Source: Pseudomonadota bacterium
Lineage (GTDB): Bacteria > Pseudomonadota > Gammaproteobacteria > Burkholderiales > Burkholderiaceae_C
Direction: 5' to 3'
Length of the DNA stretch: 14,984 nt
Assembly (NCBI GenBank): GCA_023436025.1
Contig: JAEZKX010000429.1
Location: forward strand, 1-14,984
This document shows, piece after piece, positions 7,314-14,115 of this stretch (positions within the stretch are counted from its first letter, which is position 1; every line of letters starts with the position of its first letter). The notes beneath the pieces are model-generated. The model was not told the origin of the DNA and did no database searches. It saw only the letters and a program-made list of their open reading frames with translations. The position numbers were made by a program, and so were the translations under genes.

Positions 7314-8081
7314 ATGACCGCCGCCCCCACTTCACGACTCAACAAACGCATGGCCGAACTCGGGCTGTGCTCGCGCCGCGAGGCGGACGACTGGATCGCC
7401 AAGGGCTGGGTGCGGGTGGACGGGCAGGTGGCGCCGCCCACCGGCCTGCTGGTCACGCCGCAGGCGCGCATCGAGGTCGATCCGCGGGCGCGCGGGCAGC
7501 AGCGCGAGCAGGTGACCATCCTGCTGCACAAGCCGGTGGGCTACGTCAGCGGCCAGGCCGAGGAGGGCTACCAGCCCGCCGTGGTGCTGGTGCAGGCGCG
7601 CAACCGCTGGCGCGACGACCGAGCCCCGCAGCGTTTCTCGCCGGCCCAGCTCAAGGGCCTGGCGCCGGCCGGGCGCCTGGACATCGATTCCACCGGCCTG
7701 CTGGTGCTCACCCAGGACGGCCGCGTCGCCCGCCAGCTGATCGGCGAGGACTCGGACGTGGAGAAGGAATACCTGGTGCGGGTGGCTTTCGGCGCGGTCA
7801 CCGCCAACGTCCAGCAAGCCTTTCCGCCGGCGCAGCTGGCGCGCCTGCGCCACGGCCTGAGCCTGGACGGACAGGCGCTGAGGCCGGCCCGGGTCGACTG
7901 GCAGAATCCGGAGCAGCTGCGCTTCGTGCTGACCGAGGGCAAGAAGCGCCAGATCCGCCGCATGTGCGAGCTGGTCGGGCTGAAGGTCGTCGGCCTCAAG
8001 CGGGTGCGCATCGGCCGGGTGACCCTGGGCCACCTGCCGCTGGGCCAGTGGCGCTACCTGGCGCCGCACGAGCGCTTCTGA
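7314..8081 (+). CDS. rluF: 23S rRNA pseudouridine synthase, RluF-like
   Basis: This 255-residue enzyme of the RsuA/RluB/E/F family isomerises a uridine in rRNA to pseudouridine. An S4 RNA-binding domain opens the protein (SRLNKRMAELGLCSRREADD, then GWVRVDGQV). The catalytic aspartate is D123 in GRLDIDSTGLLVLTQDG. The later motifs EKEYLVRV and EGKKRQIRRMCELVGL, and the ending RIGRVTLGHLPLGQWRYL, most resemble RluF (E. coli U2604), but without the long basic tail of the E. coli enzyme. An insertion of about 20 residues (RNRWRDDRAPQRFSPAQLKG) lies before the catalytic motif. The ATG at 7314 is chosen because the S4 domain begins there and the frame upstream is the nested repeat. RluB/RluE subfamily membership cannot be fully excluded without alignment. 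Confidence 0.85.
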   Translation: MTAAPTSRLNKRMAELGLCSRREADDWIAKGWVRVDGQVAPPTGLLVTPQARIEVDPRARGQQREQVTILLHKPVGYVSGQAEEGYQPAVVLVQARNRWRDDRAPQRFSPAQLKGLAPAGRLDIDSTGLLVLTQDGRVARQLIGEDSDVEKEYLVRVAFGAVTANVQQAFPPAQLARLRHGLSLDGQALRPARVDWQNPEQLRFVLTEGKKRQIRRMCELVGLKVVGLKRVRIGRVTLGHLPLGQWRYLAPHERF

Positions 8082-8092
8082 TTGTTGAAAAT

Positions 8093-8109
8093 CCCTGAAT
8101 ATTCAAGGG
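8093..8109. repeat. AT-rich palindrome after the pseudouridine synthase
   Basis: CCCTGAATATTCAAGGG contains the perfect 10-base palindrome TGAATATTCA flanked by CCC and GGG with one unpaired A. It begins 12 bases after the stop codon at 8081 and lies upstream of the two-component operon promoter. No T-tract follows, so it is not a classical intrinsic terminator. It could be a protein-binding dyad or a processing hairpin. It is markedly AT-rich for this genome. Confidence 0.45.
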
Positions 8110-8141
8110 GTTGCGGGATCGTCGCGGCGGCCGGCGGCTTG

Positions 8142-8173
8142 CTCACGGCGGCCTAACAGTCCGACTTTATGCT
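8142..8173 (+). promoter_or_regulatory. Candidate promoter and direct-repeat box of the two-component operon
   Basis: CTCAC at 8142 and CTAAC at 8153 are direct repeats with an 11-base period, followed after 10 bases by the -10-like TATGCT (8168-8173). The repeats occupy the place of a -35 element, as at promoters activated by OmpR/PmrA/QseB-type regulators, whose boxes (CTTAA-N5-CTTAA on the other strand) have the same period. The same repeat-to-hexamer spacing recurs at 10272-10292. This suggests autoregulation, which is inferred and not shown. Confidence 0.45.
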
Positions 8174-8200
8174 TGTGCCCAGGAAGCTGGGGGTGTTGCC

Positions 8201-8884
8201 ATGCGCGTGTTGCTGGTGGAAGACGACGAGATGATCGGGCACAGCCTGCGCGAGGCGCTGGGCGCCAACGGCTGGTCGGTCGACTGGGTGAAGGACGGCC
8301 TCCTGGCCCAGAGCGCGCTGGCCGACGGCGACTATGCCTGCGTGCTGCTGGACCTGGGCCTGCCCAAGGCCGATGGCATCGAGGTGCTGCGCAAGGCGCG
8401 CGCCCGCGGCGACGTCACGCCCGTGCTGGTGCTGACCGCCCGCGACGGGCTGGACGACCGGGTGGCCGGCCTCGACCTGGGCGCCGACGACTACCTGCTC
8501 AAGCCCTACGAGCTACGCGAATTGCTGGCCCGCATGCGCGCCGTGATCCGCCGCCGCGACGGCGCCGCCCATTCCGTCATCGGCACCGCCACCCTCAAGC
8601 TGGACCTGACCACCCGCGAGGTGCTGGTGCAGGGCGAGCGATCGCAGCTGTCGGCGCGCGAGTTCTCGCTGCTGCACGCGCTGCTGGAGCGGCCCGGCGC
8701 CATCCTCTCGCGCGAGCAGCTGGAGAACCGCATCTACGGCTGGGGCGAGGAAGTCACCAGCAATGCGGTGGACGTGCTGATCCACGGCATGCGGCGCAAG
8801 CTCGGCGCCGACGCCATCCGCAACGTGCGCGGCCTGGGCTGGCGCATCGCAGAAGGCGCCGCGGCGCCGGGAGCCTCGCAATGA
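8201..8884 (+). CDS. OmpR-family two-component response regulator
   Basis: This 227-residue regulator has a receiver domain with acidic pocket E7-D8-D9, phosphorylated D51 (LLDLGLPKADG), T79 and K101 (LLKPYE), then a winged-helix DNA-binding domain (SAREFSLLHALLERPGAILS, then VDVLIHGMRRKLG and VRGLGWRI). It belongs to the OmpR/PhoB class, nearest by eye to QseB/PmrA(BasR). The ATG at 8201 is chosen because MRVLLVEDDE is the canonical start and AGGAAG lies upstream; the same frame open further upstream is not family-like. The stop overlaps the histidine kinase start as ATGA, so the two are co-translated. It probably activates its own operon and the small exported protein gene at 10377 through 11-base-period direct repeats. 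Confidence 0.93.
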   Translation: MRVLLVEDDEMIGHSLREALGANGWSVDWVKDGLLAQSALADGDYACVLLDLGLPKADGIEVLRKARARGDVTPVLVLTARDGLDDRVAGLDLGADDYLLKPYELRELLARMRAVIRRRDGAAHSVIGTATLKLDLTTREVLVQGERSQLSAREFSLLHALLERPGAILSREQLENRIYGWGEEVTSNAVDVLIHGMRRKLGADAIRNVRGLGWRIAEGAAAPGASQ

Positions 8885-10242
8885 TGAAATGGCATGTGTT
8901 CCCCAAGGGGTCGATGTGCTCGATCCGCCGGGCGCTGATGCTCTGGCTGGTGCCGCTGTTCCTGCTGGTAGGCCTGGCCTCGGCCGCGCTCGGCTACTGG
9001 AGCTACGGCCGCATGGTGGCCGGCTTCATGGACGACCAGATGCAGCAGCTGGGCGAGTCGGTGGCCAGCCACCAGGTGACGCAGCTGCCGCCGCTGCCAC
9101 AGCTGGACCCCGAGCGGGTGCACAAGCTGGGCGCCTATGTCGTCCAGGTCTACGACAAGGAAGGCAAGCTGCTGGCCAGCTCCTGGTCCGGCCTGCAGCT
9201 GCCGCTGCAGCGCATGGGCCTGCACGACGTGGAGCAGGGCGATCGCGCCTGGCGCACCTACGTGCATCCGGCCGTGGGGCCGGGCGGCCACATCGTGCAG
9301 GTGGCGCAGAGCGAGTCCTTCCGCAACAAGCTGGCCGCCGAACGTGCCGGCGCCGCCGCCGCACCCATCCTGCTGCTGCTGCCGCTGTCGATGCTGGTGC
9401 TGTGGATCGTGGCGCGGGCCATCTCGCGCGCGGTGCACGACATCGGCCGCCAGGCCGCGCAGCAGGACGAGCACAGCATCGCCGAGCTGCCGATGGACCG
9501 CGTCCCGCAGGAGATCGCGCCGCTGGTGGGCTCCTTCAACACGCTGCTGCGGCGGCTGCGCGAGGCCTTCGCCACCCAGCGCCGCTTCGTCCAGGACGCG
9601 GCGCACGAGCTGCGCACGCCCATCACCGCCATCGGCCTGCAGCTGGAGAACCTGCGCAGCGACATGACCTGCGACGACGCCCGCGAGCGCTACGCCCAGC
9701 TCGAATCCGGCGTGCGGCGCGCCCAGCGGCTGGTCGACCAGCTGCTGCGCCTGTCGCGCCAGGAGGCCGCCGGCGCCGACGGACCCGGCATGGTGGACCT
9801 GCGCGCGCAGCTGCACGACAGCATGAACACGCTGATCACCCTGGCCGACCGGCGCAACATCGACCTGGGGCTGGTGGGCCCGGAAGGCGCCGACACCCCG
9901 TACACGCTCAAGTGCGTGCCCGGCGACCTGCGCAGCGTGCTGGACAACCTGATCGAGAACGCCCTGCGCTACACGCCCGAGGGCGGCGTGGTCGACGTGC
10001 GCCTGCTGCACGAGGGCGGCCGCCTGGCGCTGGAGGTGGTGGACACGGGCCCCGGCATCCCGCAGGAGCTGCTGCCGCGCGTGTTCGACCGCTTCTTCCG
10101 CGTGCCGGGCAGCGGGGCCAGCGGCAGCGGCCTGGGCCTGGCCATCGCGCAGGCGGCGGCGCAGCGCTGCGGCCTGCAGCTGACGCTGCGCAACCGCGAC
10201 GACCGCAGCGGGCTGATCGCGCGGGTCGAGCCGGCCGCCTAA
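8881..10242 (+). CDS. Membrane sensor histidine kinase
   Basis: This 453-residue inner-membrane kinase is the cognate partner of the upstream response regulator. Two transmembrane helices (about 17-39 and 160-180) enclose a small periplasmic sensor of about 120 residues. A HAMP-like linker (ISRAVHDIGRQ to PLVGSFNTLLRRL) precedes the H-box FVQDAAHELRTPITAI with phospho-acceptor H242. Further on are the N-box NLIENALRYTP, G1 DTGPGIP (388-394), FDRFFR and G2 GSGLGLAIA (415-423), so catalytic parts are complete. The layout fits the QseC/PmrB/TctE type. The periplasmic domain carries no acidic iron motif (ExxE) that I can see, so the signal is unknown. The start codon overlaps the regulator's stop; Met2 and Met12 are alternatives. 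Confidence 0.92.
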   Translation: MMKWHVFPKGSMCSIRRALMLWLVPLFLLVGLASAALGYWSYGRMVAGFMDDQMQQLGESVASHQVTQLPPLPQLDPERVHKLGAYVVQVYDKEGKLLASSWSGLQLPLQRMGLHDVEQGDRAWRTYVHPAVGPGGHIVQVAQSESFRNKLAAERAGAAAAPILLLLPLSMLVLWIVARAISRAVHDIGRQAAQQDEHSIAELPMDRVPQEIAPLVGSFNTLLRRLREAFATQRRFVQDAAHELRTPITAIGLQLENLRSDMTCDDARERYAQLESGVRRAQRLVDQLLRLSRQEAAGADGPGMVDLRAQLHDSMNTLITLADRRNIDLGLVGPEGADTPYTLKCVPGDLRSVLDNLIENALRYTPEGGVVDVRLLHEGGRLALEVVDTGPGIPQELLPRVFDRFFRVPGSGASGSGLGLAIAQAAAQRCGLQLTLRNRDDRSGLIARVEPAA

Positions 10243-10249
10243 TTCGCAG

Positions 10250-10292
10250 CTAAGCAAGTGCTAAGCGTCGCCTAAAGGGCGGCTCCTACAGT
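10250..10292 (+). promoter_or_regulatory. Triple direct-repeat activator site and -10 box
   Basis: CTAAG at 10250, CTAAG at 10261 and CTAAA at 10272 are direct repeats with an exact 11-base period; the first two are part of the longer word GCTAAGC. Ten bases after the last repeat stands TACAGT (10287-10292), a good -10, with no -35 consensus where the repeat lies. Read on the other strand, the pair is CTTAG-N6-CTTAG, close to PmrA/QseB-type boxes. Its position right after the kinase gene and before the small exported protein suggests direct activation of the latter by the adjacent response regulator. Confidence 0.6.
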
Positions 10293-10376
10293 GAGAACAC
10301 GGTTGACGCGGGTGAGAGAAGCAAGCCCCTAGCGCCCGCCGGAAGAAGCAACCGACACTCACTGAAAGGAAACTCC

Positions 10377-10661
10377 ATGACCTCCAAGCACCTCCTCGCC
10401 ATCGCCGCCGTCGCTGCCGCTTTCTCGGGCGTCGCCCGCGCGGACGAAGCCGACGCTTCCCAGTACGTGCTGAAGTTCGAAGGTAGCCGCACCCGCGCCG
10501 AGGTGATGGCCGAAGCCGCCAGCGTGCCGCGCACCCGCAGCACCGAGCCGGCCGGCTCGCGCGTTGCCGCGCCGCTGAAGTCGACGGTGGACGTCCAGGC
10601 GCTGCGCGCCCAGACCGCGCAGGCCGTGCGCCTGGGCCAGATCTCCTCCGGCGAGATCTGA
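10377..10661 (+). CDS. Small exported DUF4148-like protein
   Basis: This 94-residue protein has a clear signal peptide (MTSKHLLAIAAVAAAFSGVARA, cleavage after residue 22) and a mature part of 72 residues. The mature part shows the pattern SRTRAEVMAEA, then VDVQALRAQTAQAVRLGQI ending SSGEI, which resembles the DUF4148 proteins common in Burkholderiales (repeated R-A-x-V-x-A-E words and a terminal SGE). Function of the family is unknown. A strong GAAAGGA ribosome-binding site stands six bases before the ATG. It has its own promoter with direct-repeat sites and its own terminator, so it is probably a monocistronic, inducible target of the preceding two-component system. Periplasmic location is inferred from the signal peptide. 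There are no cysteines in the mature part. Confidence 0.8.
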   Translation: MTSKHLLAIAAVAAAFSGVARADEADASQYVLKFEGSRTRAEVMAEAASVPRTRSTEPAGSRVAAPLKSTVDVQALRAQTAQAVRLGQISSGEI

Positions 10662-10684
10662 AGCGCCGCCAGCCGGCAATGACG

Positions 10685-10707
10685 AAGGGCCCCGCGGGGC
10701 CCTTTTT
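10685..10707 (+). terminator. Intrinsic terminator of the small exported protein gene
   Basis: AAGGGCCCCGCGGGGCCCTT (10685-10704) is a perfect 20-base palindrome, giving a very stable GC stem, and it runs into a TTTTT tract (10703-10707). It lies 24 bases after the stop codon. It is placed between convergent reading frames, and the complementary A-run gives it little strength in the other direction. Confidence 0.92.
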
Positions 10708-10729
10708 CCGTTGGGGCGCGCGCCCCGGC

Positions 10730-10921
10730 TCAGAAGGTCAGCGTGAGGGAGGCCGGCTGCGGCAGCGCAATGCCGGTGTGCACCGGCTCCGCGGCGTCGG
10801 CGGCCGTGAACAGGCGCTCGGCCAGCGTCAGCGGCCGTGGCTCGGGCAGCGTCAGCGTGTGGGCGTCGTCCTGGACCCGGTGGGTGTCCGCCCAGGAAAG
10901 GGAAGGCAACTCGATGCGCAT
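10730..10921 (-). CDS. Short hypothetical protein
   Basis: This possible 63-residue protein (MRIELPSLSWADTHRVQDDA at the N-terminus, ending PASLTLTF) is not recognised. All but about four of its codons (CCT, CTT, CCA, ATT) end in G or C, as in the real genes around it. The ten codons between an upstream GTG (10951) and this ATG are poorer (GCT, GGT, AGT), which favours the ATG at 10921. No ribosome-binding site is evident. A TACAGT hexamer on the minus strand (10933-10928) would start transcription at or next to the ATG, so a leaderless mRNA is possible. No signal peptide, membrane segment or cysteine is seen. It converges on the terminator at 10685 and is divergent from htpG. It could still be a chance frame. 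Confidence 0.5.
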   Translation of the reverse strand: MRIELPSLSWADTHRVQDDAHTLTLPEPRPLTLAERLFTAADAAEPVHTGIALPQPASLTLTF

Positions 10922-11025
10922 GCCCGCACTGTAACCAGCCGTGAGCGCCACCTTGCGGCCGGGCAGGCCGCATCGGTCGCGGAAACGTCGATTTGTTCAC
11001 GTCCGGGTGGGATAGCATCAGCCGC

Positions 11026-11053
11026 CTTGAAAAAATACCGGGCAGCCCCTAGT
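11026..11053 (+). promoter_or_regulatory. Heat-shock (sigma-32) promoter of htpG
   Basis: CTTGAAA at 11026-11032 matches the sigma-32 -35 element exactly. After a 13-base spacer, CCCCTAGT at 11046-11053 resembles the -10 element CCCCATnT. Transcription would start near 11060, leaving a leader of about 20 bases before the htpG ATG at 11079. The known heat-shock control of htpG in Proteobacteria supports the call. A GATAGCAT word at 11011-11018 could belong to an additional sigma-70 promoter but has no well-spaced -35. Confidence 0.75.
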
Positions 11054-11078
11054 TGCCGGCCGACATTCGACGCAAGCC

Positions 11079-12992
11079 ATGACCCAGAAGAAAACACTCT
11101 CGTTCCAGGCCGAGGTCGCCCAGCTCCTGCACCTCGTCACCCACTCGCTCTACTCCAACAAGGAGATCTTCCTGCGGGAGCTGATCTCCAACGCCTCCGA
11201 CGCCTGCGACAAGCTGCGTTTCGAGGCGCTGGCCGACGGCGCGCTGTACGAGGACGCGCCCAACCTCGAGGTCCGCATCGACTTCGACAAGGAGGCGCGC
11301 ACGCTGACCATCACCGACAACGGCATCGGCCTGTCGCAGCAGGAGGCCATCGACAACCTCGGAACCATCGCCAAGAGCGGCACGCGCGAGTTCATGAGCC
11401 GGCTGTCGGGCGACCAGAAGGCCGACGCCCAGCTCATCGGCCAATTCGGCGTGGGCTTCTACTCCGGCTTCATCGTGGCCGACCGCATCACCGTCGAATC
11501 GCGCCGGGCCGGGCTCAAACCCGAGGAAGGCGTGCGCTGGGTCAGCGGCGGCGCCGGCGACTTCGAGGTGGAGACCATCACCCGGCCCCAGCGCGGCACC
11601 AGCGTCACGCTGCACCTGCGCGAGGACGCCCAGGACTACCTGTCCACCTGGAAGCTCAAGTCCATCATCGGCAAGTACTCCGACCACATCTCGCTTCCCA
11701 TCCTGATGCGCAAGGAGGAGTGGAAGGAGGCCGAGGAGGAGGGCAAGGGCGGCGAGCACGTGCGCACCGACGAATGGGAGACCGTCAACAAGGCGACGGC
11801 CCTGTGGTCGCGCGCCAAGAAGGACATCACCCCCGAGCAGTACAAGGAGTTCTACAAGGCGATCAGCCACGACTTCGAGGATCCGCTGGCGTGGAGCCAC
11901 AACCGGGTGGAGGGCGGCACCGAGTACACGCAGCTGCTCTACGTGCCGGCGCGCGCGCCCTTCGACCTGTGGAACCGCGAGAAGTCGGCCGGGGTGAAGC
12001 TCTACGTCAAGCGCGTCTTCATCATGGACGAGGCCGAGGCGCTGCTTCCCACCTACCTGCGCTTCGTCAAGGGCGTGATCGACTCGGCCGACCTGCCGCT
12101 GAACGTCAGCCGCGAACTGCTGCAGGAAAGCCGCGACGTCAAGGCCATCCGTGAGGGCAACACCCGCCGCGTGCTGGCCATGCTGGAGGACCTGGCCAAG
12201 GCCGAGAAGGAAGAAGGCGCGTCCGACGAGGACAAGTCCAAGTACGCGAAGTTCTACGCCGAGTTCGGCGCGGTGCTCAAGGAAGGCCTGGGCGAGGATT
12301 TCGGCAACCGCGAACGCATCGCCAAGCTCCTGCGCTTCGCCTCGACCACCAGCGACACCGTGAGCGTCTCGCTGGCCGACTACAAGGCCCGCATGAAGGA
12401 GGGCCAGGACACGATCTACTACATCACGGGCGAGACCCAGGCCGCGGCCGCCAACAGCCCGCAGCTCGAGATCTTCCGCAAGAAGGGCATCGAGGTGCTG
12501 TACATGACCGACCGCGTCGACGAGTGGGCGCTGTCCTTCCTCAACGAGTTCGACGGCACGCCGCTGCAGTCGGTGGCCAAGGGCCAGGTCGACCTGGGCA
12601 AGCTGCAGGACGAGGCCGAGAAGAAGGCGGCCGAGGAAGCCGCGGAGTCCTTCAAGCCGGTGCTGGCCAAGCTGAAGGAAGCGCTGAAGGACAAGGCGCA
12701 GGACGTGCGCGTCACCACCCGCCTGGTCGACTCGCCGGCCTGCCTGGTGGTCACCGACGACGGCATGAGCCTGCAGCTGGCGCGGCTGATGAAGCAGGCC
12801 GGGCAGAAGGCCCCGGACGTGAAGCCGGTGCTGGAAGTCAATGCCACGCACCCGCTGGTGCGCAAGCTGGAGGGCTCACCGAGCTTCCACGACCTGGCGC
12901 ACATCCTGTTCGACCAGGCCCTGCTCGCCGAAGGCGGCCTGCCGGAGGATCCGGCGGCCTACGTGAAGCGGGTCAACGCGCTGCTGGCCTAG
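11079..12992 (+). CDS. htpG: Molecular chaperone HtpG (Hsp90)
   Basis: This 637-residue cytoplasmic Hsp90 is a dimeric, ATP-driven chaperone that works with DnaK on late folding steps. The N-terminal GHKL ATPase motifs are intact: ELISNASDACDK (34-45), DNGIG (80-84), GTIAKSGTREF and the lid end GQFGVGFYSGF (121-131). The middle domain holds the conserved SADLPLNVSRELLQ segment with the ATP-contacting arginine. The C-terminal dimerisation domain ends PEDPAAYVKRVNALLA, without the eukaryotic MEEVD tail. Length agrees with the E. coli protein (624). The start MTQKKTLSFQAEV is canonical. The upstream ribosome-binding site is poor, but a sigma-32 promoter match is present. The gene appears monocistronic and converges on the Bug receptor gene. 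Confidence 0.98.
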   Translation: MTQKKTLSFQAEVAQLLHLVTHSLYSNKEIFLRELISNASDACDKLRFEALADGALYEDAPNLEVRIDFDKEARTLTITDNGIGLSQQEAIDNLGTIAKSGTREFMSRLSGDQKADAQLIGQFGVGFYSGFIVADRITVESRRAGLKPEEGVRWVSGGAGDFEVETITRPQRGTSVTLHLREDAQDYLSTWKLKSIIGKYSDHISLPILMRKEEWKEAEEEGKGGEHVRTDEWETVNKATALWSRAKKDITPEQYKEFYKAISHDFEDPLAWSHNRVEGGTEYTQLLYVPARAPFDLWNREKSAGVKLYVKRVFIMDEAEALLPTYLRFVKGVIDSADLPLNVSRELLQESRDVKAIREGNTRRVLAMLEDLAKAEKEEGASDEDKSKYAKFYAEFGAVLKEGLGEDFGNRERIAKLLRFASTTSDTVSVSLADYKARMKEGQDTIYYITGETQAAAANSPQLEIFRKKGIEVLYMTDRVDEWALSFLNEFDGTPLQSVAKGQVDLGKLQDEAEKKAAEEAAESFKPVLAKLKEALKDKAQDVRVTTRLVDSPACLVVTDDGMSLQLARLMKQAGQKAPDVKPVLEVNATHPLVRKLEGSPSFHDLAHILFDQALLAEGGLPEDPAAYVKRVNALLA

Positions 12993-13040
12993 CCGCCTGG
13001 GCGGCAGAGAGGCGGGCAGGCCCGTTTCCCTGTCGCCCAG

Positions 13041-13076
13041 GCGCCTGGCCGGGGGCGCGAGGCCCCGCGCAGGCGC
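13041..13076. terminator. Hairpin between convergent genes
   Basis: GCGCCTG (13041-13047) pairs with CAGGCGC (13070-13076), and inside this GGGG can pair with CCCC, making a long GC-rich stem. It lies in the 87-base gap between the htpG stop and the stop of the minus-strand receptor gene. A shared bidirectional terminator is expected there, but no T-tract follows on either strand, so its efficiency is uncertain. Confidence 0.45.
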
Positions 13077-13079
13077 GGC

Positions 13080-14045
13080 TTATTCGACCTTGCCGATCTT
13101 CTTGACCACCTCGGCCATGCGACGGACGTCGGACTGCACGTAGCGCTCGAAGTCCGGCGTGTCCTGGTAGAGGATGGGGCTGCCGGCGTTGAGGATCACT
13201 TCCTTCACCTTGGGGTCGTGGGCGGCGGCGCGGGCCGCGGCGCGCAGGCGTTGCACCACGGCGTCGGGCGTGCCGGCCGGCACGAACAGGCCGGACCACT
13301 GGGCGTACTCGGCGTCGTAGCCCGCCTGCTTGAGCGAAGGCACGTCCGGCAGCGTCTCCAGCCTGGCGCTGCCCCAGTGGCCCAGCACCTTGATCTTGCC
13401 GGCCTTCACGTGTTGCAGCACGGTGGCCGGCCCGGTGGACAGCGCATCGACCTGCCCGCCCAGCAGGGCGATGACCGCGGGGCCGGCGCCGGTGAAGGGG
13501 ATGTGCGTCATTTTGATGCCGGCCGTCTGCGCCAGGATCTCCATGGGCACGTGCATGGTGCCGTAGTTGCCGGAGGAGCCGTAGTTGATGGCGCCCGGGC
13601 GCTTCTTCGCGTCCTCGACGAAGTCCTTCACCGTCTTCCACGGTGCGTCGGCGCGCACCGCCAGCACGGTGGGGTCGGCGGTGAAGCGCGCGATGGGCCG
13701 CAGCGCGTTGTAGGCGTACATGGGCGAGCGCCCGAGGATGCCGTCGGCTTCCGGCAGCACCGAGTACGAGGACAACGCCATGAGGATGGTGTAGCCGTCG
13801 GGCGCGGCCTTGGCCACCTGGCCCATGCCGATGCCGCCGCCGGCGCCGCCCTTGTTCTCGACCACCACCGTCTGCCCCAGCTCGCGCGACATCGCCTCGG
13901 CGACGGGGCGGCCCACCACGTCGGCCAGGCCGCCGGGCGGGAAAGGCACGACCATGGTGACGGGCTTGCTCGGATAGGGCGCTTGCGCGATCGCGGACAA
14001 GGCGGTGAGGCCCAGCGCGAGGGCGGTGACGAGGCGGCGCAGCAT
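13080..14045 (-). CDS. Bug/TctC-family periplasmic solute-binding protein
   Basis: This 321-residue extracytoplasmic receptor belongs to the tripartite tricarboxylate transporter (TctC/Bug) family, hugely expanded in Bordetella and Comamonadaceae. Residues 1-20 are a signal peptide (LVTALALGLTALSAIA). The mature protein opens with the hallmark PYPSKPVTMVVPFPPGG (23-39). Further family segments follow: VVVENKGGAGGGIG, AAPDGYTILMA and the beta-strand region INYGSSGNYG. Length is typical (about 325). AGGAG precedes the ATG at 14045. No membrane partners (TctA, TctB) are encoded nearby, as is usual for Bug orphans. It is divergent from a fumarylacetoacetate-hydrolase-family gene with 70 bases between starts, which suggests that the ligand is a carboxylate handled by that pathway. 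The ligand itself is unknown. Confidence 0.93.
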   Translation of the reverse strand: MLRRLVTALALGLTALSAIAQAPYPSKPVTMVVPFPPGGLADVVGRPVAEAMSRELGQTVVVENKGGAGGGIGMGQVAKAAPDGYTILMALSSYSVLPEADGILGRSPMYAYNALRPIARFTADPTVLAVRADAPWKTVKDFVEDAKKRPGAINYGSSGNYGTMHVPMEILAQTAGIKMTHIPFTGAGPAVIALLGGQVDALSTGPATVLQHVKAGKIKVLGHWGSARLETLPDVPSLKQAGYDAEYAQWSGLFVPAGTPDAVVQRLRAAARAAAHDPKVKEVILNAGSPILYQDTPDFERYVQSDVRRMAEVVKKIGKVE

Positions 14046-14115
14046 GCAGGTCTCCTGGTGTGTTTTGCTGGCATGCTAGAGGGCGCGCACCGCTGCGTGA
14101 AAGAGGAGTTTCCCG
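14046..14115. promoter_or_regulatory. Divergent promoter region, Bug receptor / FAH-family gene
   Basis: Seventy bases separate the two divergent start codons, so both promoters must overlap here or lie within the neighbouring genes. It contains the two ribosome-binding sites (AGGAG read on the minus strand; GAGGAG on the plus strand) and a GCATGC palindrome near the middle. I cannot identify convincing -35/-10 pairs. Confidence 0.35.

Noticed and set aside
11049..12851. Open frame of 600 codons on the minus strand opposite htpG
   Set aside because: Antisense shadow of htpG; the product is Leu/Val/His/Arg-rich with no recognisable motif.
12993..13040. Further short hairpins (for example CGGGC-AG-GCCCG) after htpG
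   Set aside because: The loop would be only two bases and there is no proper T-tract; such words are frequent by chance in this GC-rich DNA.
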